Shown here in pieces: positions 1-11,759 of a stretch of DNA of 64,000 nucleotides. Every line of letters starts with the position of its first letter. The stretch's first letter is position 1. The position numbers and the translations under genes are program-made. The stretch lies in contig JAHQIW010005410.1 in assembly GCA_019055375.1 (NCBI GenBank), positions 1-64,000 of the forward strand, read 5' to 3'. This stretch comes from Parelaphostrongylus tenuis (Eukaryota > Nematoda > Chromadorea > Rhabditida > Metastrongylidae). The notes beneath the pieces were generated by a model. That model made no database searches. It saw only the letters and a list, made by a program, of their open reading frames with translations, and was not told where the DNA came from.

Positions 1-584
1 GCTGCGTTCTCGAAACCTTTTGATCGAAATGAACGTGTTTTCAATCTGTTCAGTAGTGAGATAGATTAAATGTATTGATGCCACAAATATTGGCTTACCG
101 TTTGAGGCAAAATCAGCGAAGGCTAGTCGCTCAGCAGATTCCTAAAAATACCAGCGCATAAATGAGTGATCTGCGTCTAACCACAAATTCTCTATGAAGG
201 CTAAATTTTCGAATGTAGTGAATATTATCAAAATCTCAGTGATATACAGCCCTGACACTTTTCCCATGAGCAATGGAATATGCCGAATTACCTTGTGAGT
301 TTGAGGTTTCCCGCGGTAAGGGTCGATTTTTGCTAAACGTTCACTTGATTCACTCTAAAACAATTGAGCTTCATGTACAACATTATGAAGTAAGGAGAAG
401 CATCAACACTACTTCTTGAAATGACATTGAAAGCTAACAGCTTTGATTACTATTATCTTTACGTATTCAACTATTAATAATTTTTGCGATCATTCAAGAC
501 AACATCGAAAGACGCTTGTGTTATTGACAGTAACATCACTTCGAACTGCACTGGATTAAGTAGTAAAACACGCCAGGCTATCGA
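1..584. other. No recognisable feature
   Basis: I see no convincing exon, RNA gene or repeat here. Open frames are short and lack flanking splice signals. The pair of this stretch in the inverted duplication, if any, lies beyond the right edge of the window. Confidence 0.5.
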
Positions 585-855
585 AAGTAAGGTGTGCCGG
601 ACACGTTAGTGCGCTTCAACGACAACCGATAGACAAGAGACGTTATCGACTGATGCCCTCGGGGTGTTAAGTACTGCACAGAAGACCATCGACACAATGG
701 CCCAATTTCTTCAACGAAAGCCTAGAAGAAAGACATGATGCTCAGCGAGTTCACCCAGCAAAGAAGATCCACTGAACTGCTCTTGCAGGCGATGGGAAAT
801 TTGGAAGCGTTGCTGGTACCCGCTCGAGTCATCCGACAACCGATGGGACGACAGG
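585..855 (+). mobile_element. RTE-type retrotransposon relic (ORF C-terminal region)
   Basis: Frames here contain pieces resembling the C-terminal tail of nematode RTE-type reverse transcriptase polyproteins: a VRFNDNR-like motif, then a PRGVK-like stretch and a basic, Arg/Lys-rich segment. Stops and frame changes separate the pieces, so the copy is dead. No RT core motif is present. The assignment rests on recalled family pattern and on the other RTE copies in this window. Confidence 0.5.
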
Positions 856-3840
856 TGATATAGGTGAAGTAATAAAAATTAGGTAAATCTTCAACATTGC
901 ACGAGTTTAATGCCGAATGAGGAGGAGATGATAGCTTAAAAATGTTTCAGTCGCTGACTCACATCTGTATGTTCATGCACGATTGGAACGGCGACGAGTT
1001 TCGCTACTTGTAAACCGTCCACTCGAGGAGAGAATGCTTGCATTCTGGTATTCTATAAATGGAAATGATCTGTTTGATTATGCCAATCACTGAAGGAGAT
1101 TCTGCAGCACTTTTGACAAATTCTTGACATACTCACCGCTTGCATGTCAGTGTGAACAAAAAGATCTTCTCTTTGACGATTCGATTTAGGTTTAGGTCTT
1201 TCTTCGTGAGATTTTATCTTCTAATGTTTTCTTCTACTCGAAAACACTGCTGAAGCTTTTATTGCATCCTTAATTGCCCGCAGTGGGACAATATCTTTTT
1301 AAGGAATTGTGTTAGATCGTGATTACTACTTTGTTGAGAGTTTCAAACGTGATTTATGCGTAGATTCATAGTTTTTTCGCCGTTGTACAACGCAAACGCA
1401 AGAGGAGACAATCAACAATATAAAAACTTTTCTCTGAATCCAGTTCAAGCTTTTCTGAGATGGTCACATATACTATAGAAGGAGATGGCATGGAAATAAG
1501 GATCTACTGCTTTCATTGTTAAAATGAGGAGTGACTGAGTACGAATTGGCCTATCGGAATATTGTTCTTCGAGTCACCTACAGAACCAATAATCAATGCA
1601 TATGAATATAATGTACGAAACGGTGCATTAGTAATTTTTACTTAGAAGTTTGAATACTCAATTTCAGCATTCGTCTGCTGATTCGAGGAACCACATTTCA
1701 CTGAACAGACTAATTTTTTGGAGATAGCGTACATCTCTTTGGTGCTCCATGGTTTGTTGCCCTTTTTGATGGATTGAGATTTTCCCCGAACTTTTTAAGA
1801 TCACTCAGCAGCTTGAGAAACGTTGATTGCTATACTACGCTTTAGTCTGAAAACGGCTAATTTCTACGATGTAACAGCTAGAAGAATTTTGAGCTCTACC
1901 TTCGACCTTCATTTTGCAAAACTGGCATCCATGTTTGGCTCACAATCAGACATTCAGCTACTTGATTGCCTGAGAATTAGTGAAATTGAAAACAGATTCA
2001 GCTCCTGAAAAGGTTCTCACAGGGAACTGTAGAAATTTGAAGGAATTTACGTTCCACTCTCGACAACTTCCACGCACATAGAGGTTCAATATGCACCAGG
2101 AGTACGTGTGCATGTAGACTGAACTGTGATATTTCAGAGTGGCATAAAAAATAAGTCCTTTTGAAACGGAAAGCAAATTTCCAACTAAATGTCGAAATTC
2201 TCATTCTTTTCAGCACGCTAGTTGATGTCACTGCACGCAATGTGAATAGCGAGAGGCGAACAAATTTCGTTATCCAAAAAATTTCCTTTTACTGTTCTGA
2301 AAACAGCTTTTATGTTTCTTGAATCACTTTGGTAATCCATGCTTTTCCATGCACCCTCCCATGTGTTTGTACATATGTGATTCTTATATCTGAAGTAAAT
2401 GAAGAAAGAGAACCTGAGAAGTTGTCAAAAATAATACAGCGCACTGCTTATCTTGTCAAATCATTGATTACTCTCAACATTTTACGATTACTTGTGTCCT
2501 TCAGGAGTTAAGACATCTGCAGAATTGCTGGAGAACTTTGCTGTATTGTTATGTATAAATCATGTTTTCATTTTTGTTTTACACTATCAAGTGAACCCGC
2601 TACAAAGTTCAGTCAGCGCCAACCACTCCGAAGGTGAAATCTAAACATCTTATCGTTCTTCAAGCTCTCTATGAAATCCTTCTCGAACTTGTTTAGCTTT
2701 AGAAGTCGTTATTTGGATTATCGAGTTGCTGCCATCAGTCTAGAGGAAGTCCCCCACTTACTTGAGCCGAGAGAACAAAGGAAGACGAGTTCGAAGCAAA
2801 ATTTTATTTTTGTTGCTACAAGGCACTACGAAGGTTTTCAAAGAAACTCTCACATAGTATTCTAACAGCCGACGAATAATCAGGGTATGAAAACATATCA
2901 TGCCATCACGAAAAGGTTAAAATCATGTGAGTATAACCATTCAAACTTCACTCTCCTGTTATCAACAAAATCTTGATGTTTTAGGGGCTTCAAAGCAGTA
3001 CCAAGTTTATAACTACACAATCAAGCTAGTATTGCTTGCCTAACAAAACGATTAATGATATCTGTAAAGTGTAAGTGTAATGAGATGCGAGATGATAAAT
3101 ACGGACAAAAAAGAGTAGTGAAAAACGGTCGTTTATAGGAAAGAAATTTTCTTACACTCATCGCCAAATCATTTGTATTGATGTTTTTTCCCTTAGTATG
3201 GCTATTCGATTTCACTCTAGCAGTCGGTATATCACTTTGGGCCTGAAATTATCCGACCTAAAGTAGAGTTTTAGCTTAACTCACCTCCTTCTGTGCTTCC
3301 TTTGAGGGCTCCAGTTTAGAGACGAGAGGGCTGCAGAGAAGCAGAGGATGCACAGAATGCTTGTTGTAAACAAGAGCATAGTTAGTCAGAGAATGATAAA
3401 GAGATCGGTTGAGAGTTGCCTTTAAAATTTCCCCATAAGCATAATTTGCTAATTTCATTACAAACAGCGACAGTTTGGTGATATGGTGAAATGCAAACTC
3501 TTCAGTTCATTTGCACTATGTAATCATTGGTTTTGATCTGAGTTAAATTGATTTTGGAAGATTCTTCATTTTCGCGTTCAATTTGCCGAGTTGCCAACGT
3601 ATTTGATCGATTTTTTAATAAAGCTTTCACCTGTCAAAATACTGAAAGTGGGAATTTGCGGGTAATGAGATGATTGAGCGTTGCAGAAACTCACCACTGA
3701 GTTGAGCGGTATACCGGACGAATGCGTATCGTTCGCTTTTTGATTGCCTAAAGAATTGCCTGTCCCGGTCCTCCTTTTCTGTCCCGATTTATCTCTGAAA
3801 GAAAGTTTCTTTTCTTCTAGTAAGGAAAAAGATTCTAAAA
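856..3840. other. Unassigned AT-rich stretch
   Basis: Several 60-65 codon frames occur on both strands, but none has a recognisable domain or clear splice framing. I found no tRNA-like promoter boxes or terminal inverted repeats. Treated as intergenic or intronic. Confidence 0.4.
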
Positions 3841-4165
3841 TTAATGCAACACAACAAACTCCAATATGCGGTGTGCTGCTGGTGGTGGCTTTGTTTCATA
3901 CGGAGTAATAACAAGTTCTTTGCTGAACGAGGCTGAAAGGTGCGCAATGAAATTCTGGTCAACTACTGATTTAACGAACTGATAGCAATATTCGTCACAA
4001 TATGCAGCAGAATCATTATTCCCTATCTCATGCTGAGCAGAAAGAATTGTTGGGAGACTCCTGTGTGAAACCTCGAAAAGACTTACATGTTTCAAGCTGT
4101 TCAATTTTCTTGGCTCGTTCACGTTCCCTTTGGCGTTTGCGCTCTTTCTTCAGAGCGTGGGCTTT
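3841..4165 (-). CDS. Basic coiled-coil exon and possible terminal exon, unknown gene
   Basis: On the minus strand, 4165-4087 is an open 79-nt segment with an acceptor ending TATAG and a GTAAGT donor. It encodes KKERKRQRERERAKKIEQLE, a highly basic helical or coiled-coil stretch as found in nuclear or RNA-associated proteins. A second acceptor (CTGCTCAG) at 4032 opens another segment. In the phase supplied by the first exon it stops almost at once, giving a protein ending soon after LET. In a different phase it stays open to 3841. Either the second segment is mostly 3' UTR or another donor is used. Upstream exons were not identified. The family is not recognised. Confidence 0.35.
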
Positions 4166-4585
4166 CTATAGGCAATCATTTCACCAACAAACAACATATT
4201 TTGATAAATCATTTTTTCCAGACTTTCAAGTTTTCATGCTTTCATATTTGTGTAAGCCTGTTCAACGACTTAAGACCAACATTGAGTTAGAGACAAGTAG
4301 GCGTTAAGGATACTTACCACCACCTCCAACTCCTCTACTTTCTAGTTGAAATAGTTCCATTTTGCCCTGTCTACCACCCTCAATTTGTTAATTTCCTCAT
4401 AATGTTCCTACAAGCCTTCGTTGTAAATACAGTTTTTCGTTTTTCATCAGGGTAACTTTTTATTTCGAATATTGACATAGACAACCCACTGTTATTTTCT
4501 GAAGAACATTTGATATTTCAGCTTTTGCCTCCGCAATTGTTCTTTAAAGGATCTCAAATAAATACCTGTAGAATCCCAACAATTG

Positions 4586-4813
4586 CTAAACTTTTTGAAA
4601 ATAGTTTTTCCTTTGTTTGACAACATGTTTCGATAGTATACGATAAGTGATGTTTAATATACTCCACATTCTTCTCCTAAAGGCATCTCTTGCCTCAATT
4701 TTGAGTTCCAGTACAGAGGTCCCATTTGTATCGAATGAGAAATGGCAAAATATGACAGACATCTGCCATAGAATCAAAGTTTGTAGGAGAATCCTCGGCT
4801 TTGATTTTTTCAT
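4586..4813 (-). CDS. First-exon candidate with signal peptide or membrane anchor (left copy)
   Basis: The minus frame starts at 4813 with MKKSKPRILLQ, then a hydrophobic run (LILWQMSVIFCHFSF) and a hydrophilic part with NGTSVLELKIEARDAF. The basic start plus hydrophobic core suggests a signal peptide or signal anchor. The right-arm copy at 63,838-64,000 conserves the start, the hydrophobic core and the ELKIEARDAF segment in frame, with an in-frame difference between them. That favours a real N-terminal exon. The frame past about 4650 is outside the comparable region and may be intron. Family unknown. Confidence 0.35.
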   Translation of the reverse strand: MKKSKPRILLQTLILWQMSVIFCHFSFDTNGTSVLELKIEARDAFRRRMWSILNITYRILSKHVVKQRKNYFQKV

Positions 4814-5169
4814 TGATTAGGTGATCGAAAGGGCCTAAGATATGACACATTAGGGGTTTTGAAAAATCAATTTTGAAATGTGAATTATAAGAGTTTCTTA
4901 GAAAGTTCCCACTACATTCGATCTTCTTTCTATTCTTAAAACCATTAATAACTAGCTAGTTATTACTTAAAAAGTTTTCACTCTTTTCGAGCTTCTCATT
5001 GATGGCAGACTACTATGGTATCCTACCATAAGAATGCTAAGGCACGGGCAGGGCTCATAAGGGCTACGAATCATCGATTGCCCTTTCCAGAAGTCAACGT
5101 TTTACCCATTGCATCGCTGAGATCCTTGTTCGGTCTTTCTCTCAGTATTTTTTGATTTTATGCGTGTCA

Positions 5170-5330
5170 TCAGACATCACTCATCAAATGAAGTGCCTGA
5201 GAGTTAGCCAGGGAGAGGACCTTGAATGTGCAGTGCTTAACGCATGAGCCTTTACAAAGGGTGATCACAAGTTCGAGGCCCAGTCGTCTGTGTTTTGTTC
5301 CCATCTCAGTATTCTTGCGATTATATCTAG
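5170..5330 (+). repeat. tRNA-like SINE remnant (left arm)
   Basis: The stretch around 5228-5290 has an A-box-like start and a B-box-like GTTCGAGGCC, as in tRNA-derived SINEs. The same sequence lies inverted at about 63,360-63,480 in the right arm. It is too diverged to be a functional tRNA gene. Confidence 0.35.
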
Positions 5331-5692
5331 TAATCATTAGATTTTCACTTGAATGGTGCTATCAGTCCGCATCAGGAAATATCACCAAGATTTATCGGTC
5401 TACTTTTAACAAGCTTTTAAATCATAACAAGTGTTTACTGTATAATTTATAGATTTGACTAGTGCTAATCATTTTATACAAGACTATTTCCTTCTAGCAA
5501 TGTACAAAAGAACTATTTCAAAACGACTGACGTGAAATATAGTGCTGGTGGTGGACACTATATATAACCTATTTGTAACTGCTGGCGTTGGTCAGGGCAA
5601 GAAGCCATCATTCAAATCGTTCCCTTAAACCCTTCAAAGTATTCACAACATAACAGGTCACCTTATTGATCTCAGTGTTTATTGTCGAATCA

Positions 5693-5902
5693 ATGATCAT
5701 AACTTCACGGTAAGCTAATTTCTTGTCCTCATCGTTCTATTCCTGATTCACCAACTGATATTGTTCCTAAAAGGACTGATAAAGCCTTCAAAAGTGATTT
5801 CAAATGTCAAAACTGAAGGGGGCGAATATGTCAAAATCTACAGCTACGATCACAAAAGCGTTAGACGCCATTTCTATGTGCAACTACATGAATCTGTGTT
5901 AA
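5693..5902 (+). pseudogene. Broken left copy of a two-exon gene fragment
   Basis: This is the partner of the intact right-arm exon pair at 62,956-62,748. Exon 1 begins ATGATCATAACTTCACG before a GTAAG donor. Exon 2 follows a short intron and reads DIVPKRTDKAF. An extra A in the run after GCCTTC shifts the frame before the conserved part that reads VISNVKTEGGEY in the right copy. The right copy lacks this extra base. So this copy looks frameshifted, or the base is a sequencing error. Function unknown. Confidence 0.35.
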
Positions 5903-5939
5903 GTAAGCAGTTTTCATAATGAATTTTTTTTTTAAATTT

Positions 5940-6100
5940 ATTACTCGGTGTCGGTTTCAGTGTAGAATCATTTAGCTTCAGGAGATCAGTTGAACCGAGA
6001 GAAGGTGCTATTGATGAGTCCCAATAGGAAGAAACAGGCGCCTGTATAGCAGTAGACTAACGACTCGAAACACTTTGCATCCTTATCACATTAGTAAGCA
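5940..6100 (-). repeat. Interspersed repeat carrying a GAGCC/GTCTAGTGCTAT core
   Basis: This short repeat has the core GTCTAGTGCTATACAGGCGC and a CGGTTGAACCGAG-like edge. Other copies are at 52,975-53,047, 53,049-53,150, 53,215-53,365 and 62,575-62,705. It has no coding potential and no clear terminal inverted repeats, so it may be the body of a SINE. The copies in the two large arms are paired. The others sit in the K2P intron. Confidence 0.6.
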
Positions 6101-6639
6101 GTGATAAATAAATCCGTAGTGACCTGGCTTATGGGCATCGTTCTATTGTTCGGTTCGTATTTTTTGTGCCCTCCGAAAATAATCTTAGGGAAAAAAGGAA
6201 GACTTTTGAGGACGAAATTCTAGGATACAATCGTTGCTCATTTAGCATAGCTTGTAGAATTTGCTGTAAAGATCCAGACCGCTTGGGGCACTATGGTACT
6301 CATACGCTTGTGAATGATCTAAAAACCAGATGAATGGTGTAACAGTATGATCAGAAAAGCAACAGCCATTCGTAAAAGGTATAACTATGCAGTGTCACAG
6401 CAATAGAGAAGCATTATAAACTGTCAAGGTTAGTTAACTCCGGGAAGGACGACAAAACCTCTGTATTTTATTCCTATTTTGCAGTAGTTTGAATAAATGG
6501 TGAAGTGAGTATGTCCTTTAGCCGCGCGGTGAATCTAATTTACAACATTGGACAACAAGTAGAAATAGAATAATGTTATAGGTTCCCTATCACCGACTGG
6601 TTTTTATCCTCACACTAAACTTTCAATATAATTCTCACG

Positions 6640-6815
6640 AATGTTTTGAAGCCTTACCGAGGTTATTACACCAGAGTCATACACCTTTTTCGGACGTCTC
6701 GCCCTCTTCGTCAGTGGCCCACGCCTCACATTAAGCTCTACGTTGTAACAAGGAGGGAGGCCACTGAAACAGGTGTATGGCTCTGGAGCAATAAGCACGG
6801 TAAGACTTTGACCAT
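6640..6815. repeat. Imperfect palindrome (left arm)
   Basis: The two halves are inverted copies of each other. One half runs from CCTTACCG through TTATTACACCAGAG to CATACACC. The other runs from GGTGTATGGCTCTGG back to CGGTAAG. Both ends resemble splice sites on both strands (AG before CCTTACC, GTAAG at the other end). The right arm carries the same structure near 61,835-62,010. Open frames exist on both strands in both copies, which follows partly from the palindrome, so I do not call a protein here. Confidence 0.55.
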
Positions 6816-7662
6816 TCAAAAAAATTATATCAAACTACATAAGCTCTTAAGTTGGAGTTCGAAACGACTTACTGGTTCGCCAGGATTTGCTTTAGACGAA
6901 AAGATCCCCATTGCAATCAAGATGCGTCAGCAAGATGTGGGCACGACTCTCGCACAAGTTCTTCTTTAACTTCTATCCTCAACCGGTCAACAAAGTGGAA
7001 TTGTTACAAATAAGTTTTTACTTTAGATGACCAAGTAAACATCACTTTGCTTTTCCTGATAACATGTTGGGTAATCATTTTCAATTGTCTTAACGGTTTT
7101 TAGTTGATTCCTAAAAAGTTGGTTGTCCAAACTGAAGATTTCAAGCGGAATGTTTGAAATTGACTTCAGCTTTTTCTATTGGTTGATTTGTCCTGCTCAA
7201 TCAAACTCCAACTTTTTCAGTCAAATTGGGGATCATTGCAATTGACACCTCTACCAAAATGTTGAACTTTCAACTCGAGCCGTGATGACGTGCACTATGA
7301 ACTTACACTGAGTCGAAACTACAGGTTTCCCCATAATGTTTGACTCCAGAGCATTAAACACTAAATTTATTTACCGGAAGGCATTGAAGCTGCTCAGCAG
7401 CGTCATTGAAAGTACGCACCATCAGTTCAATTTTTTTTTCTAATCTTAAACATCAAATAACAATAAAAATAACACCATTTTTATTCATGTCGTTTTCAAT
7501 CGACATTTTTAACATCACATTGTACTCTGTCGAAGCTATGAAGAATAGTGGCAGAAGGGATGAAATAATATTTACTAAGATTCAAAAATAAGAAAAAAAA
7601 GAGAAGAAATATAACTGAGAAGAAATAAAAATTGCGATTGATCACCAAAATGACAAAATAAC

Positions 7663-7795
7663 CAGAAATCACCGAAATTACTATCAGTACTATTCTCAGC
7701 GCGAACCCCTTTTGTCTATAAAAGAATTTTATCTGTGGTATTTCAGAGTAATTGTACATTAATCTTAGTTTCAACCCCATAATGGCTTTCATCAT
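7663..7795 (-). CDS. N-terminal membrane-segment exon candidate (left copy)
   Basis: From 7795 the minus frame reads MMKAIMGLKLRLMYNYSE, then a hydrophobic segment (ALRIVLIVISVISG). In the right copy (60,834-60,966) the segment ends at a GTAAAT donor. Here the donor reads GTTATT, a weaker match. The layout (short basic N-terminus, then a membrane helix ending in G) would suit the first exon of a K2P channel, but no filter exon lies downstream in this arm. Other membrane protein families fit as well. Confidence 0.3.
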
Positions 7796-8265
7796 TTTGG
7801 CATGTTGTTAGCTGGCACGAGGATACTTTTTACTCTGATCTTTTGGCGGCTCTTTCCCCATCAGAAAGCGCTATGATCCGAATACTCTTCCGAAAACCTT
7901 CTTCAAAATTAGTTAAAGCACTAATGTTTGGTATCTTCAGAATTTCCTCTCCCGCAAGATTTCGATATCGCCTCAGACTATTTCTTAAGTTTTCCATCTA
8001 ATCTCAACGTGACATTAGTAATTTCTAAAACTTAAGATTCATTAACTGTCATTTATCGCGTGGAAATAAGTTACGAGTACTGAAAGATTCGTCCATCTTG
8101 ACTGATATTTAACTTATACATTGTTCTTCCTTTACGGTTATCAGCGTATCCTCAACCGTGGTGATTAATGAGCAAAGCCAGATAGTGCCACTGACTTTGT
8201 CAGTTATGCTTTAAAACGTTACGGATCAAATGAGTCAGTTGTCGCGTCGCATGTTAGGCAATTAG

Positions 8266-8726
8266 TAGGCTGGGAAGGGAATTCTGGGACACTTGTAAAC
8301 AATTGCAAATATCGAATCAAAGAACCGACGGCTCATCTTCCTAAGCAGCAATCAAATCTTCGTTGTTCATCTTTGTTCGACGTTCTGAACAAAGCATGTC
8401 TTCGAGGTCAATATCTCCGGCATTGAAAAGCGTTGAAACCATGGTCCAGCAACAGATTTGCTTTATGAGCCCTCTCTTTCAACTTCGTTGATTTCACGAC
8501 GACTGCAGCTCGCTGATAAAGATCTTTCTCCAGTAATGACGCAATGAAACACGCACTTTGATTGTATCGTTGGACATCCGGAGACTTATAACAAAGCGAA
8601 AGTAAAGACGAATAATATCTGGGCCGTCAGTGAAAATTTCATATGAACAACTCAAATATTCCCATGATATGCATGGGAGTTATGTCATGCTCAATAAAGT
8701 GCCCCAAAAGTCTCCTTCCAGCCTGG
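8266..8726 (-). mobile_element. Mariner-like element remnant with terminal inverted repeats (left arm)
   Basis: The ends are inverted repeats: TAGGCTGGGAAGG near 8266 and CCTTCCAGCCT near 8724, followed inside by TGGGACACTT-type sequence on both sides. The minus strand encodes fragments like EINEVERE and WFQRFSMPEILTSK, related to the transposase N-terminus at 49,073-49,489. Stops interrupt it. Compared with the right-arm copy (59,804-60,366) about 100 bp are missing near the 3' end. Both copies sit at the matched position, so insertion predates the inverted duplication. Confidence 0.6.
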
Positions 8727-8979
8727 CAACATTGGCGCGCGCCGCAGTGGATATAAAGGGTTTTAATTGATAAACTGGCCTTGAGAAGATATTGTCGTTG
8801 TTAAAAGATGGAATATCACAGCAAGAAGTTTTCGTAAGGATAATTTTGGTGATCCGAGCTAGGTGTGCTAGAATTGGTCCATGGAAAGCTGCTCTCTAGC
8901 TTGGTATATCACAAAAATTCTCTTCAAGGAAGTGACATTGTGATTAATCACTCGACCGATAATTCATCTATACATCATT

Positions 8980-9272
8980 TTAAACCGCATTACAAATCAA
9001 AATTGTCGTATGAAATAAAAAAGTACAAAGATAGATAACACTAACCACAAACTGCAAAGCACTTTTGAATGCTAGGAACAATGTGGTATGCCATAGTAAA
9101 GTATAGAAAATACAAGCATGCCTACCATGCATACCACTGCAGCGATAGAGTAAAGTGTTTTCCACCCAGCTATCTTCTTAAGATGAGTGAATTCACTTGT
9201 GCGAATCAATGAGTTGTGAAAGGTAACAACTTGCTGTAAATTTTCAACTGTGCTTACAATCGACAGAGGCAC
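8980..9272 (-). CDS. Possible membrane-protein exon, unknown family
   Basis: A minus frame (9272-9072) reads IRTSEFTHLKKIAGWK, then a hydrophobic helix (TLYSIAAVVCMVGMLVFSIL). An overlapping frame supplies further hydrophobic residues to 8980. In the right arm the matching stretch has a short insertion with stops just before the hydrophobic segment. It may be a decayed membrane-protein exon. No family is recognised, and splice sites are not convincing. Confidence 0.22.
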
Positions 9273-9517
9273 CCAAAGTCCTCTCGGTGCCCATAGTTCT
9301 TATAGGAGCAAAGAGAAATAATAGTTTTTAAAATGGGAGATGATAAGAGAGTGCAAGGTGCACGTGTTAGATGTTTTTCGATGACGGTATGGTGTACTGG
9401 TTCCATACAGGGACGTTGAAAATCCATGTCCGTCAGAAATGGAGAAAAACGCATGTGCGTGTATTGTTTTCGAGTGTTTAGAATAAGTATTTACCATTAT
9501 TCGGCACTCATTTCAAC

Positions 9518-9635
9518 AGTAGACAGAAGAAACCTTGCGTTCCACTTTTCCAAGCAAGCCGAGGCGGGCAATTGCTTGTACTTGATTAATGCTAGCAGTT
9601 CTTACGCCGACAATTCCTCGGTTCACGCTCAGTGA
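9518..9635 (+). CDS. Hypothetical exon conserved between arms
   Basis: After an acceptor-like TTTCAACAG the plus strand encodes DRRNLAFHFSKQAEAGN and LINASSSYADNSS, then a stop at 9635. The right arm (minus strand, from about 58,980 downward) keeps nearly the same protein (NLAIHFSEQAEAGNRLYLIN) with a different tail. Conservation across the duplication is weak evidence because the whole arm is similar. Function unknown. Confidence 0.25.
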
Positions 9636-10000
9636 TTGTGCCATCTAAGAAAGCAATAAAAACACTGACAGGGAACCTCTTCTTATGGTGGCATTTTTTT
9701 GGATCTTTCAGAAAAAATGATCATTGTTAAACCTTCATTCTTTTCAGTCAAACATCAGGAATGCATCATGTTTTCTGTTTTCCTAGTGAGGACAAAGTAA
9801 GCCACATCTAATATACGAGACGCTTTATTATTCCGTTATTGTTGGTTGTAGCGCTAGCAGTCACTGGAAAGGGGTGTGCAGTATTGGATAAAATGATATC
9901 AAACTCCACATATTCGGAAAGGTCGGCAAATGGTAGAGGAGTTCGATTATGGTATAAATACTAAATGAATACATCGGTGGAATATCGCCTCCATTTTTAG

Positions 10001-10361
10001 AGCAGATATAAATTCATTCCCTTCCATGATGCATGATAAGGTCGAATGCACGGTGCATCCCTCAGAGAATGGTTGGCACGATATGGCTGACACAGATTCG
10101 TTCTGTTCTCTTATGGTTCACACTAAACTGGATTTCCAGACACAGATATTAGACTCATTCTCAGCCCAAGCTATGGACGTTAACCTTCTGCAACACAGTG
10201 ACTTCGCACCTATGATTGCTTTTGCAAATAGCGAGCAAAAAACACTTTGTATTATTGAGATCGATACTTGTTTCACGAAAGATGTCAAAGAATATATCAG
10301 AAATGTGGATGCAATCATTTCATTTGGACACAATTATAAGCCAAAATATGCAGTAGTTTGA
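10001..10361 (+). CDS. Hypothetical exon, intact in left arm only
   Basis: The exon opens after a strong acceptor (CCATTTTTAG) and stays open for about 120 codons, including VECTVHPSENGWHDM, LDSFSAQAMDVNLLQHSD and DAIISFGHNYKPKYAVV. The DVNLLQHSD...FANSEQKT spacing faintly recalls a von Willebrand A-type domain, but no MIDAS motif is visible, so I do not assign it. In the right arm the match has an in-frame 6-bp insertion and a TGA soon after EQKTL. The left copy is therefore the less damaged one. Confidence 0.33.
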
Positions 10362-10439
10362 AGAAAACGTGGAATGAGAACTCGTTTTATTTGACTGCCT
10401 ATTGCGGTGGTTGATGTTACAATAAACCCAAAAAAGTAG

Positions 10440-10545
10440 AGTGGTGTGCAGAAACATTTGCGTCAGATGGGATTCGAACCCAAACTTTACCCAAATCGGG
10501 GATGCGTGTCAACCGTTGCACTACCTGAAATATGGACGTAAAAAA
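10440..10545 (-). repeat. tRNA-like repeat with B box (left arm)
   Basis: On the minus strand there is a B-box match GGGTTCGAATCCC and an A-box-like TAGTGCAACGG upstream. The unit is flanked by GTGTGCAGAAAC-type sequence that resembles the GTGATGTGCAAAAC ends of a wider repeat family in this window. The partner copy is at 57,950-58,050. It does not fold as a complete tRNA by eye. Confidence 0.5.
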
Positions 10546-10938
10546 ATTGGCGCAGATAACAATGTAATATCTGATCTCAATTGCGGCTTTCTTTTTGAAT
10601 CAAGGACTTTTAAGCTTTTGTATTTTTTTGAAAAATCTGAATTCCTTGGACATCTTTTACAATTATATGCGCTGTAGAATGACTGAAATGCTTCTGTGGT
10701 CGAAGTTGAACATTACTGGCACATGGTAGACATCTCTTCGAAAAAGTTGATTTAGTAGTTGGCTGAGCGCGGGTGGACCTCAATAAAAGTTGAGGGAGGC
10801 AACAGAAGTTATTTTCTCACGCAAAACTTTCGCATGGGCTGCGAACTTATAGCTGTCTTCCACTCTGATTCAATAAATTCCCTTAGATCCCGCTCGGATA
10901 TTATACTTTCAGAAATTTCAGCGACTAAAAACTAGAGG

Positions 10939-11100
10939 GGCGCCGTGGCCGAGTGGTAGTGATGCCAGTCGCGGCTCGTATAGGGCCGAACCCCATGCTC
11001 AACCCTACCCAAACACTCTCCGGCACTTAACAACGAAGACCTTATGGTACGTCACAGGCAGGCTGTCTTTGAGATAAGACAAAAAACGATTTAATGCTAG
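10939..11100 (+). repeat. SINE-1 copy (tRNA Ser/Leu-like head), left arm
   Basis: It starts GGCGCCGTGGCCGAGTGG, with the A box TGGCCGAGTGG typical of Ser/Leu tRNAs. The body has the SINE-1 landmark CAACGAAGACCTTATGG. It lies about 60 bases downstream of the orphan K2P exon and on the opposite strand. The partner copy is at 57,383-57,544. Confidence 0.65.
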
Positions 11101-11158
11101 AAGAACTGTGATCTTCACAGTGAAAAAAGCAGATGTTCGAGGAAAAAATTTTACCTAC

Positions 11159-11317
11159 CTCAAAGATTTTACCGGCGACTATTCGAGCTTTGCCGATCCG
11201 TCGTCCCATGTAGTGGACGTGACTGATGACTTCGCGCAACGACGAAATCGATAGTGATTGTGATCAGAAGCACACAAATGACAATAAAAACCACCAAATA
11301 GATGACACTGATGCTGT
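11159..11317 (-). pseudogene. Orphan K2P channel M4 exon, frameshifted (left arm)
   Basis: This is the duplicate of the K2P exon at 57,166-57,324. It encodes the fourth membrane helix (SISVIYLVVFIV and LLITITIDF) and, in another frame, the TWK-type post-M4 motif HVHYMGRRIGKAR. Where the right copy reads TTCGTCTTTGGCGAAGTC, this copy has one extra base, which shifts the frame between helix and motif. Its splice donor is the better one (GAG then GTAGGT). No pore exon lies in this arm, because the duplication ends inside the preceding intron. Confidence 0.6.
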
Positions 11318-11759
11318 GCTCGAAGCAAATGTGATTTTCCTCTATACCATCAATGTGCGAATGACTAAGACTGCTTCTTCTAAAAATCATGCTCCAAGCA
11401 GAGCTGTTATTGTTACCAATACTAGACGACTTTTACTGTGGCACTATCTTATTAAGCTGAGAAAATTAAAAATTTCGTGGAGTTTATGACCGTATTCTCA
11501 GAGCTTTTAGTTTGGTAGCCGTACCTTCTGCGAAATAACAAAAGTATTCTGGACAGCGAAGCCGCTAGAGATGTGGTAGCCAAGCTACACTTTATGAGCA
11601 TAAATTATGCGAGCACTTCACTTTACTCAATTTTGATCGGAGAGGAGCGTCGAAAAATGGAGATAACTATGTCATCCATTCATAATGTGAGCTGTATTCG
11701 CTCCAACTTATTTTTTGGAAATTTAACGTCCATTAACCAGCTCGTTCGACAGTGATATT

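Noticed and set aside
6646..6969. 107-codon frame on the plus strand, conserved at 62,006-61,683
   Set aside because: It overlaps the palindrome, and the opposite strand is equally open in both copies. Conservation is explained by the duplication. No domain recognised.
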